DNA of 64,000 nucleotides from Aminobacter sp039907765 (GTDB lineage: Bacteria; Pseudomonadota; Alphaproteobacteria; Rhizobiales; Rhizobiaceae), in assembly GCF_039907765.1 (NCBI RefSeq), contig NZ_JARDJI010000011.1, positions 76,323 through 140,322 of the forward strand, written 5' to 3'. The notes below the pieces were generated by a model. That model was not told the DNA's origin, did not search any database, and saw only the letters and a program-made list of their open reading frames with translations. The translations under genes were made by a program, and so were the position numbers. The first letter of the stretch is position 1. Every line of letters starts with the position of its first letter. Shown here piece by piece: positions 57,723 to 64,000 of the stretch.

Positions 57723-58085
57723 ATGACTCTCGACGAATACAACGGCTTCTGCGCCGCGCTGCCGCACACCACCCATGTCGTGCAGTGGGGCGGCGCGCAT
57801 GTCTGGAAGGTCGGCGGCAAGGTCTTTGCCATCGGCGGCTGGAGCGACGGCGAGGGCCTCGCCGTCACCTTCAAGGTTTCCGACATGGCCTATGACGTGC
57901 TCAAGGAGCAGCCGGGGCTCCGGCCCGCGCCCTATCTCGCCTCGCGCGGCATGAAGTGGATCCAGCGCCGCAGCGGCGAGAGCATGGATGCCGATGCGCT
58001 CAAGGATTACCTGCGCGAGAGCCACCGCCTCATTGCGGCCAAGCTTACCAGGGCGGTGCGCAAGGACCTTGGCCTCCCGCTCTAG
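57723..58085 (+). CDS. MmcQ/YjbR family protein (second copy)
   Basis: A 120-residue YjbR-fold protein: MTLDEYNGFCAALPHTTHVVQWGGAHVWKVGGKVFAIGGW, then a conserved KWIQRRSGESMDADALKDYLRESHRLIAAKL. It differs from the MmcQ protein at 46291-46638 and falls in another branch. The function is not known. The ATG at 57723 lies directly after the hairpin repeat. Confidence 0.88.
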   Translation: MTLDEYNGFCAALPHTTHVVQWGGAHVWKVGGKVFAIGGWSDGEGLAVTFKVSDMAYDVLKEQPGLRPAPYLASRGMKWIQRRSGESMDADALKDYLRESHRLIAAKLTRAVRKDLGLPL

Positions 58086-58234
58086 CGCCTGCCGCCGCTG
58101 CCGCGGTGCCGGCCATTTTCATGCCCGGTTCATGTTGGAAGGGTTAACCAGTTTGGTGAATAAGGAGTAGCGGGCGGCGGAACGCTTCGCCCGCACAGGC
58201 ATTGGAAAGCCAGTTACCGGAGAGAACGGCGACC

Positions 58235-59605
58235 ATGTTGCGCAGGATCATCGTGCTGTCGGCCCTTCTGGCCGGCGTGTCGGCAGGGCATGCGGCGGGC
58301 TCCGTCATGCCCGAGGACGGTCGCGGCGAAGCCGCGTCGCCTGCCGGCGCCGTCATGCTGGCGCAGGCAGGCGACTACGAGGTCTTCTACGACGGCCGCG
58401 GCAACCGCGTCATCGTCGATCCCTACACCGGCAAGGTCGTCGCCGTGCAGCCGCCCGGCTCGCGCATGAGCCGCGAGGCGCTGCGCCGCGAGACGCGCCG
58501 GCAGGAACTGCGCGAGGACTACCGCGACGGCGACGTCCTGCTCGATGGGCCGGTCGACGGCGGCGGCTATTCCGACGACTATCCGGCGCAGCCCTCCGAT
58601 CCCTACGGCGACGACTACTACAACGATCCCAACGCCTTCCCCGAGGCGCCCGGGCCGCGCGTCGTCGAGCGCGAGCCGCTGCCCGGCACGGACGACCAGC
58701 TCGCCGTGCGCGAGCCGCCGACCATCACCGAAAAGGCGATCGAGCCCTCCATCGCCGTGCGCGGGCGCGACGACATCGCGTCGCTGCAGGTCCTGCTCGA
58801 CCGCGCCGGCGCCTCGCCCGGCGTCATCGACGGCCGCTTCGGCTCCAACGTCGACAAGGCGCTGGCCGCCTACAACGAGCTCACCGGCACGAGCCTGAAA
58901 TCCACCGACGCCGAAGGCATCAGGCAGGCGCTGGCCGAGAGCGGCGGCGACGCCTTCGGCTCCTACACCATCACGCCTGAAGACGCCGCCGGCCCCTATG
59001 TCGCCTCGATCCCCGAGGACTACGGCGAGAAGGCCAAGCTCGAGCGGATGAGCTTCACCTCCGTGCCCGAGATGCTGGCCGAGCGCTTCCACATGGACGA
59101 GGCCTATCTCAAGGCGCTCAACCCGGAGGCCAACTTCAACCGGCCGGGCACCATCATCAAGGTCGCCAATTTCGGCAAGCTGGTGAACAGGCCGGTGGCG
59201 CGCATCGTCGCCGACAAGGGCCTGAAGCAGGTCCGCGCCTATGACGAGGCCGGCAAGCTGGTCGCCGCCTATCCGGCGACCATCGGCTCGACCGACACGC
59301 CTTCGCCCACCGGCATCCACGCGGTGTCGCGCGTCGCGCTCGATCCCAACTACACCTACAACCCCAAGATCAATTTCAAGCAGGGCGAAAACGACAGGAT
59401 CCTGACCATCCCGCCGGGGCCGAACGGTCCGGTCGGCTCGGTGTGGATCGCGCTCGACAAGCCGACCTACGGCATCCACGGCACGCCCGAACCCTCCAAG
59501 ATCGGCAAGACCGCTAGCCACGGCTGCGTGCGCCTGACCAACTGGGACGCGCGCGAACTCGCCAAGATCGTCAAGGCGGGCGTGCCGGTCGAGTTCACCG
59601 ACTAG
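58235..59605 (+). CDS. L,D-transpeptidase (YkuD) with peptidoglycan-binding domain
   Basis: A 456-residue exported enzyme that cross-links peptidoglycan or attaches proteins to it. A signal peptide (about 22 residues, ends GHAAG) precedes a variable Asp/Tyr/Pro-rich linker; a PG_binding_1 domain (about 190-240: DIASLQVLLDRAGASPGVIDGRFGSNVDKALAAYNELTG) and the C-terminal YkuD domain follow. The catalytic set is HGTPEPS and SHGCVRL with Cys431. The ATG at 58235 is after a GGAGAG site. It is followed by a DUF2778 protein, a second peptidoglycan-type fold. Confidence 0.92.
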   Translation: MLRRIIVLSALLAGVSAGHAAGSVMPEDGRGEAASPAGAVMLAQAGDYEVFYDGRGNRVIVDPYTGKVVAVQPPGSRMSREALRRETRRQELREDYRDGDVLLDGPVDGGGYSDDYPAQPSDPYGDDYYNDPNAFPEAPGPRVVEREPLPGTDDQLAVREPPTITEKAIEPSIAVRGRDDIASLQVLLDRAGASPGVIDGRFGSNVDKALAAYNELTGTSLKSTDAEGIRQALAESGGDAFGSYTITPEDAAGPYVASIPEDYGEKAKLERMSFTSVPEMLAERFHMDEAYLKALNPEANFNRPGTIIKVANFGKLVNRPVARIVADKGLKQVRAYDEAGKLVAAYPATIGSTDTPSPTGIHAVSRVALDPNYTYNPKINFKQGENDRILTIPPGPNGPVGSVWIALDKPTYGIHGTPEPSKIGKTASHGCVRLTNWDARELAKIVKAGVPVEFTD

Positions 59606-59849
59606 GGCAGGGCGGCGCTGCCGCCCGCACCGCTCCCGGCGGAGCGACGTTCGCCGACCGCCAGCCGCTGGCCGTTGGCCCCTGCAGGTGCCGGACCCGG
59701 ACAATCGCCGACGCCGGCAAGCAAAATTTAACCATATTTGTCCACCCTTTGTCAGTCACTGGTCAAAGTTGGGGACAATCCGGAAGTCTCGCAGCCACGG
59801 TCGCCCGTCGATCCGAAGGCCTGTGCCGGCTTACCGGTTTGGTACGCGT

Positions 59850-61130
59850 TTGAGTAAGATCGTTCCTGCACAGTCATTGCGCCGTCTGTTGCGTCCATTG
59901 CTGATCACCTCCCTGGGCACCGCCTTTGCGGGCGCCGCCGTGTGGTCGGTGGCCGGCATGGTGGCGGTCGGCAGCTCCGCCGCCTTCGGTCCGGGCCAGC
60001 TCGTGCCCAGGCAGCATCACCACACCCTGAAGCAAGCCAAGGTGCAGGCGCCGGTCGCCTATGTCAGCACCGACAAGGCATCGCGCCCGGTCATCTCCAG
60101 GGCGCATCCCGTCATCGCCGCCAGCATCACCGGCAGCCTCGGCAAGTCCGCCCGCCATGCCGAGATCGGCCACGCGACGCGCTTCGACGCCGTCGTCCGG
60201 GAGGCGGCACTGACCTCCGAAAAGCTCGCCGCCCTGTTCGCGCACACCGACAATCCGGGGGAAGTCGCCGAAGTCCCCGGCGCGGACCGGTTCGCCTCGT
60301 CGGCGGCCGCCGGGGCCCAGACCCTGCTCGCCTATGCCGGTCCCGCGGCAGGCGCCGACGCCGGCACCGCGCTCTCCACCCTCCTGGTCGGCCCGGAAGG
60401 CGCAGACCCTGCCGCCGCCGCGCAGAATCCGGATGCCGAGGCCGATGCGGCCGCGGCGGTGCCGGTCTATGAAGAAACGCCGTCCAATGGTCCCCTGCCG
60501 CAGCCCAGCCCTCGCGCCGGCCAGGCCGATGTCCGGCCGGAGCCGCTGGCCGATCCGAAGGCTGCTGCCGGCAAGGCCGGCGAAGCCGAACCGGCCAAGC
60601 CGCAGGCCGTCGCCACTGCGCGGCCCGACGAGCCGGCGCAGAAGAAGAGCGGCGGCAGCCTCGGCCAGTCGCTCCGGAGCCTGTTCGGCGGTGGTGGGGC
60701 GCGGGCCGGCAACGGTGTCGCCGTCTACGACATCAGTGCCGCCAAGGTCTACATGCCCGACGGCAGCGTGCTCGAGGCGCATTCGGGCATAGGCAACATG
60801 GCCGACAACCCGCGCTACGTGAACGTCAAGATGAACGGCCCAACCCCGCCGCACACCTACAATCTCAGGATGCGCGAAACCCGCTTCCACGGCGTCGAGG
60901 CGATCCGCATGCTGCCCGTCGACGGCAAGAACAAATACGGCCGCGACGGCTTCCTCACCCACAGCTACCTGTTGCGCGGCGGCCGCGAGGAATCGCACGG
61001 CTGCGTCGCCTTCGCCGACTACCCGCGCTTCCTCGCCGCCTTCAAGGCCGGCAAGGTCAAGCAGCTGGTGGTGGTGCCGAACGGCGGGCGCGAGAGCTTC
61101 CGCCTCGCCTCCAACGGCAAGACCATCTGA
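59850..61130 (+). CDS. DUF2778 protein (Tlde1-like L,D-transpeptidase fold)
   Basis: A membrane-anchored protein of about 426 residues with one N-terminal transmembrane segment (about residues 14-35), a long disordered Ala/Pro-rich stretch, and a C-terminal DUF2778 domain: MPDGSVLEAHSGIGNMADNPRYVNVKMNGPTPPHTYNLRMRE and EESHGCVAFADY with Cys385. DUF2778 includes the Tlde1 peptidoglycan-acting toxins, but housekeeping copies are common in rhizobia, and no immunity gene is obvious here. Start is uncertain: no ATG exists near; TTG at 59850 is chosen because the frame upstream lies in the intergenic promoter region. Confidence 0.8.
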   Translation: MSKIVPAQSLRRLLRPLLITSLGTAFAGAAVWSVAGMVAVGSSAAFGPGQLVPRQHHHTLKQAKVQAPVAYVSTDKASRPVISRAHPVIAASITGSLGKSARHAEIGHATRFDAVVREAALTSEKLAALFAHTDNPGEVAEVPGADRFASSAAAGAQTLLAYAGPAAGADAGTALSTLLVGPEGADPAAAAQNPDAEADAAAAVPVYEETPSNGPLPQPSPRAGQADVRPEPLADPKAAAGKAGEAEPAKPQAVATARPDEPAQKKSGGSLGQSLRSLFGGGGARAGNGVAVYDISAAKVYMPDGSVLEAHSGIGNMADNPRYVNVKMNGPTPPHTYNLRMRETRFHGVEAIRMLPVDGKNKYGRDGFLTHSYLLRGGREESHGCVAFADYPRFLAAFKAGKVKQLVVVPNGGRESFRLASNGKTI

Positions 61131-61144
61131 CGCCGGGGCAACGG

Positions 61145-61166
61145 CGGCGCCGGATCGCCGGCGCCG
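61145..61166 (+). terminator. Hairpin after the DUF2778 gene
   Basis: A 9-bp perfect stem (CGGCGCCGG / CCGGCGCCG, ATCG loop) followed by TCTTGGTCT. The T-tract is weak. Confidence 0.45.
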
Positions 61167-61238
61167 TCTTGGTCTAGCCATCGCCTGCCGGTTGCCGCTA
61201 TGAGGCATGGGCAAGAGCTTTCCGGCAGGGGACACCGC

Positions 61239-61835
61239 GTGAAGACCGTTTTCCGATCGATCCTGTTTGCGGCCTGTCTTGCCGGCGCGCCCGCCCATGC
61301 CGAATGGAAGCCGGTCGAGAAGATCGAGCCCTATGCCATTTCGGGCAAGACCGGCCCCGAACTCTACGCCTCGATCGGCGAGAGCGGCCCGAAGGCCGGC
61401 AACGGCATGCGCACCATCGCCTACACCGACTTCAAGCTGACCTGGCAGCGCAAATACGAGCCGCAGGCCGACGGTGCCTGCACGCTGGTCTCGGCCACGC
61501 CCAAGCTCATCGTCACCTACCGGCTGCCAAAACCGTCCGGCGGCCTGCCGGCCGCGGTCCGCAAGAACTGGGACGTCTTCGCCGCCGGCGTCTACAAGCA
61601 CGAGCAGGTGCATGGCGAGCACATCAAGGAGATGGTCAGGGCCATCGAGGCGGTCAGCATCGGCTTCTCGGCGCCGGCCGATCCGAAGTGCCAGAAGGTT
61701 CGCACCGAGCTCACCAAGCGGCTCGCCGAATTGTCGCTTGCCCAGCGCCGGAAGAGCAGCGACTTCGACCGTGTCGAGATGAGCGACGGCGGCAATGTCC
61801 ACCGGCTCATCCTCGATCTGGTCAACGGCGGATAG
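61239..61835 (+). CDS. DUF922 secreted zinc-metalloprotease-like protein
   Basis: A 198-residue exported protein. A signal peptide (residues 1-21, ends AHA) is followed by a DUF922 domain with the HEQVHGEH motif at residues 121-128: His121, Glu122 and His125 fit the HExxH zinc site. YKHEQVHGEH is the core of the family. The substrate is unknown. It starts with GTG at 61239 after AGGGGA; an ATG at 61200 gives a longer, unlikely leader. It lies with the two peptidoglycan-type genes. Confidence 0.85.
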   Translation: MKTVFRSILFAACLAGAPAHAEWKPVEKIEPYAISGKTGPELYASIGESGPKAGNGMRTIAYTDFKLTWQRKYEPQADGACTLVSATPKLIVTYRLPKPSGGLPAAVRKNWDVFAAGVYKHEQVHGEHIKEMVRAIEAVSIGFSAPADPKCQKVRTELTKRLAELSLAQRRKSSDFDRVEMSDGGNVHRLILDLVNGG

Positions 61836-61859
61836 CGGCCCCGTTCCTGGCCGCCCCGC

Positions 61860-62330
61860 TCAGTTCACGCTGGCGGTGCCCCGTTCGGCCAGCTCCACCA
61901 GCCGGTCGAAGCCGTCGCCGGTGCCGGCGATGCGCGCGGCCATGGCGTCGGCCCCGCCGAGGAAGGCCAGCTGCTCGGTGTATTTCATCTGCGTCCCCGC
62001 GCCGCCGGGCGCGAATTCGAGCGTCGCGAGCGAGGCCGAGATGCGCTCTCCACCCATGCTCATCTCGAAGCCGTAGATGATGCGCTGCCCGGGCAGGATG
62101 TCGAAATAGTCGGCGCGGAAGGTCAGCTCGGCCCCGTCCGGCATGCGCCAGCGCTTGCCCTCGATGCCGCCGATGCGGAAGTCGAACGTATCTTCCAGCA
62201 CGCGCCAGTCGAGATGGCAGTCATTCCAGCGCCGCTTGAGCTCCCGGTCCGACCAGAAGCGGAAGGCATGTCGCGGGCTCGCCGGCAACTCGCGTTCGAT
62301 GACGAAGGTGGTGTGCCGGACCGGGTTCAT
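61860..62330 (-). CDS. SRPBCC (START-like) domain protein
   Basis: A 156-residue SRPBCC/AHSA1-type protein: MNPVRHTTFVIERELPASPRHAFRFWSDRELKRRW is the usual start, with the RIGGIEGKRW and LGGADAMAARIAGTGDGFDRL segments. Such proteins bind small hydrophobic ligands; the ligand is unknown. Its ATG overlaps the ArsR stop by 4 bases, the ArsR-SRPBCC pair seen in many bacteria. Confidence 0.9.
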   Translation of the reverse strand: MNPVRHTTFVIERELPASPRHAFRFWSDRELKRRWNDCHLDWRVLEDTFDFRIGGIEGKRWRMPDGAELTFRADYFDILPGQRIIYGFEMSMGGERISASLATLEFAPGGAGTQMKYTEQLAFLGGADAMAARIAGTGDGFDRLVELAERGTASVN

Positions 62331-62668
62331 GACGTGCCGTCCTCCTCGGGAAACGCCTTCATCGCTTCGGCAAGCCGGTCGAAGGCCATGTTCATGGTGG
62401 CTTTGCGCGCCCGCACCCATTCGTCCATTTCACGGAAGGCGTCCGGCTGCATCGAAAAGGTGCGTGTCCGCCCGACCTTCCGGGAGACGACGATGCCGCC
62501 GTCCTCCAGCACCTTGAGGTGCTTCAGGGCCGACGGCAACCCCATGTTGGTCGGGCCGGCCAGCTGCTTGACCGTGGCTGGACCGAGGCTCAACCGTTCG
62601 ACCATGCCGCGGCGGCTCGCATCGGCGAGTGCGGTGAACATGCGGTCGAGCGGGGCGGCTTCGATCAT
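62327..62668 (-). CDS. ArsR-family transcriptional regulator
   Basis: A 113-residue winged-helix repressor: MIEAAPLDRMFTALADASRRGMVERLSLGPATVKQLAGPTNMGLPSALKHLKVLEDGGIVVSRKVGRTRTFSMQP. There are no Cys residues, so it is not a classic metal sensor; the SRPBCC partner suggests an organic ligand. It overlaps both neighbours by 4 bases (stop to start), so gst-arsR-SRPBCC is one translationally coupled operon. Confidence 0.92.
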   Translation of the reverse strand: MIEAAPLDRMFTALADASRRGMVERLSLGPATVKQLAGPTNMGLPSALKHLKVLEDGGIVVSRKVGRTRTFSMQPDAFREMDEWVRARKATMNMAFDRLAEAMKAFPEEDGTS

Positions 62669-63360
62669 GGCAACACCTCCCCAGCCAGGAAACGTTGCGG
62701 CATGGCCTCGCGATAGGGGAACAGCGGGAAGTACGGCCTCGCCTCGGCGATCACGCGCCGTATCGACGGCCGCGCCACGAGGCGTTCGAAATAAGCGGCG
62801 AGCTTGTCCTGGCCGCCGCCGAACGGATGCACGATCGAGGCGAAGAACAGCACGGGTGCCGCGGCACAATCGGCGATGGTGAAGGCGTCGCCGGTTGCCC
62901 ATGTCCGCCCCTCGAGCTGCGTTTCGATCACCGCATAGGCCGTGTCGAGCGCGCGCCTGGCGTCGGCGACGCCGATCGCATCATTGCCGCCGTCGGGCCT
63001 CAGCCGGTCGGTGACGATCTTCTGCATCGGCACGCCGACATGGAGATCGAAGAAGCGATCCCACAGCCGGGCGTCGAGGCACCGGTCTTCGACGGCGGGA
63101 AGGAGCTGCACCGGTCCCGGATAATGCCGCTGGACATATTCGATGATGATGCTCGTTTCCGGCACCACGCGGTCGCGCGCCGCGTCGTGCAGCACCGGGA
63201 TCTTGCCGACCGGCCATTTTTCCATGAGCTGCGCCGCCGAGCCAGGATCGCCGAGATCGACCGTCACCGGGCGGAAGTCGGTGCCGTTCTCGTAGAAGGC
63301 GATCAGTACCTTGTGGCAGAACGAGGCGAGGGGATGGATGTAGAGCGTCAGCGTCGTCAT
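62665..63360 (-). CDS. Glutathione S-transferase
   Basis: A 231-residue GST, first gene of the operon. The N-terminal thioredoxin-like domain has LYIHPLASFCHKVLIAFYENG (candidate Ser/Cys active-site residues), VGKIPVLHD and PETSIIIEYV; the all-alpha C-terminal domain has FTIADCAAAPVLFF. Substrate unknown. The ATG at 63360 is 17 bases past the first of two operator-like palindromes. It does not closely resemble the GST at 3583-4206. Confidence 0.92.
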   Translation of the reverse strand: MTTLTLYIHPLASFCHKVLIAFYENGTDFRPVTVDLGDPGSAAQLMEKWPVGKIPVLHDAARDRVVPETSIIIEYVQRHYPGPVQLLPAVEDRCLDARLWDRFFDLHVGVPMQKIVTDRLRPDGGNDAIGVADARRALDTAYAVIETQLEGRTWATGDAFTIADCAAAPVLFFASIVHPFGGGQDKLAAYFERLVARPSIRRVIAEARPYFPLFPYREAMPQRFLAGEVLP

Positions 63361-63376
63361 CGAGGGATGTCTCAAC

Positions 63377-63445
63377 AGTTTCCGTAGTTGGAAACTATCC
63401 CGGGCATTTCGGCCTGGCAAGAAAAACTTTCCGTCGTCGGAAACT
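63377..63445. promoter_or_regulatory. Twin operators of the gst-arsR-SRPBCC operon
   Basis: Two 20-base sites 49 bases apart: AGTTTCC-GTAGTT-GGAAACT at 63377-63396 (perfect 7-bp arms) and ACTTTCC-GTCGTC-GGAAACT at 63426-63445 (one mismatch). They share the half-site and spacer length and lie just upstream of the operon, as expected for an autoregulated ArsR-type repressor. Confidence 0.7.
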
Positions 63446-63542
63446 GTTTGCGGGGCGGGGAGAGGCACCCTTGCACGAAACCCGGCACGGGTCTTTCTTC
63501 ATAACGGCTTTGGAGGTTGGCCAATCGCCAACGCGCGGTCGT

Positions 63543-63592
63543 CATCCTGGGGCGGAGCAGGAGCGAAGCTCCGTCGCGGAGCCCCCAGGATC
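63543..63592. repeat. Palindromic intergenic repeat
   Basis: ATCCTGGGG at 63544 and CCCCAGGAT at 63583 form inverted ends around GAGC-rich inner arms (GGAGCGAAGCTCC). The stretch 63446-64000 holds no gene that I can support. Confidence 0.65.
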
Positions 63593-63734
63593 CATGCCGT
63601 GATGTCTGTCTTCGTGGATGGACAGCTTTTCCACGGGCTGGCGATTTTTTTGCCGGACTCAATTCACATGTCGCCGTTCGTCGCTCCCACAAACGCGTAA
63701 CCCCGCGTCGAGCCGGCAAATCGCATGTGAAGCG

Positions 63735-63874
63735 ACCCCCACCCCTGACCCCTCCCCACAAGGGGGAGGGGGATTCTGCGGCACCGCCGTCACGCGCCAA
63801 CCGTTGGCGATCTTGGCCGCAGGGCGGCAAGCAAGTCCCCCTCCCCCTTGTGGGGAGGGGTTAGGGGTGGGGGT
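63735..63874. repeat. Inverted-repeat element (about 140 bp), copy 2
   Basis: Same element as 52637-52780: the right arm 63835-63874 is identical over 40 bases to 52741-52780 and the left arm is near-identical to the other left arm. Copies like this are mobile or gene-conversion-prone intergenic units. Confidence 0.8.
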
Positions 63875-63941
63875 ATGAGGCCGGTCAAACCCTCAAATCC
63901 CTTGCGGCATGGAAGCCTCGGGCGAGACGCCGACGCTGCCA

Positions 63942-63987
63942 ATCTCCCCCCTTGCGGGGGAGATGTCCGGCAGGACAGAGGGGGGTG
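63942..63987. repeat. 46-bp palindromic repeat, copy 2
   Basis: Identical over 46 bases to 27378-27423, including the ATCTCCCCC / GGGGGAGAT hairpin and the GTCCGGCAGGAC palindrome. Confidence 0.75.
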
Positions 63988-64000
63988 GGACGGAATGAGA

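Noticed and set aside
59850..61130. Type VI effector-immunity pair
   Set aside because: DUF2778 also occurs in toxins, but there is no T6SS gene or obvious immunity gene, and the protein is membrane-anchored.
63517..63878. Open frames in the last 500 bases
   Set aside because: They are made entirely of palindromic repeat sequence and encode Pro/Gly/Arg repeats.

Overview
The window is a G+C-rich bacterial chromosome segment. Its gene families and gene order point to an alphaproteobacterium of the order Hyphomicrobiales (Rhizobiales), most like Mesorhizobium or a related Phyllobacteriaceae genus. The lineage signs are argH-lptM-lysA next to a large TIGR02302/DUF4175-type protein and a divergent tlpA; etfB-etfA-hbd; secA divergent from a parvulin gene followed by argJ; and lysC-ptsP-prfA-prmC-DUF4167-clpB. 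There are no rRNA genes, integrases, transposases, phage genes or CRISPR arrays. It reads as core chromosome with a few accessory patches and many short palindromic intergenic repeats. Genus and species are inference.

Layout. 1-4.3 kb: 3' end of a membrane-anchored protein, hpt, a receiver-only response regulator, a DMT exporter with a divergent LysR regulator, and a GST. 4.3-11.1 kb: on the minus strand argH, lptM, lysA and the TIGR02302-like envelope protein, with tlpA divergent. 11.1-15.8 kb: ugpBAEC, a glycerol-3-phosphate ABC importer behind a PHO box and a second palindromic operator. 15.8-22.8 kb: acyltransferase-3, then a minus-strand group (SDR, HIG1-like protein, cobalamin adenosyltransferase, rhomboid protease, etfB, etfA, 3-hydroxybutyryl-CoA dehydrogenase). 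22.8-28.6 kb: YihY protein, a second DMT exporter, a small membrane protein, GluQ-RS, an AlkA-type glycosylase, an HNH endonuclease, DsbB and a DedA/YqaA protein.

28.7-34.5 kb: tRNA-Leu(CAA) with its own promoter and terminator, an unrecognised lower-GC membrane protein, an acyl-CoA synthetase, a CelD-type acetyltransferase coupled to a flippase, and a small HhH protein. 34.5-42.5 kb: secA; a parvulin; a TetR repressor divergent from a tiny membrane protein with clear operators; argJ, a GNAT protein and mutT. 42.2-49.2 kb: two small membrane or pilin genes (one a 57-aa Flp pilin), a methyltransferase, comF, grxC, nitrilase, DUF1178, MmcQ, ubiG and lysC. 49.2-58.1 kb: ptsP, prfA, prmC, DUF4167, clpB behind a textbook RpoH promoter, and a second MmcQ. 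58.2-64 kb: a YkuD L,D-transpeptidase, a DUF2778 protein, a DUF922 metalloprotease, and a GST-ArsR-SRPBCC operon with twin operators. The last 640 bases are almost all palindromic repeats.

No clearly new multi-gene system stands out. The most informative signals are regulatory: TetR sites at 39.2 kb, ArsR twin sites at 63.4 kb, PHO box plus palindrome at 11.3-11.4 kb, RpoH promoter at 54.87 kb, and candidate attenuators before the DMT gene (2.45 kb) and lysC (47.77 kb). The families of small inverted-repeat elements also stand out, some with 33-40 bp arms and near-identical copies within the window.
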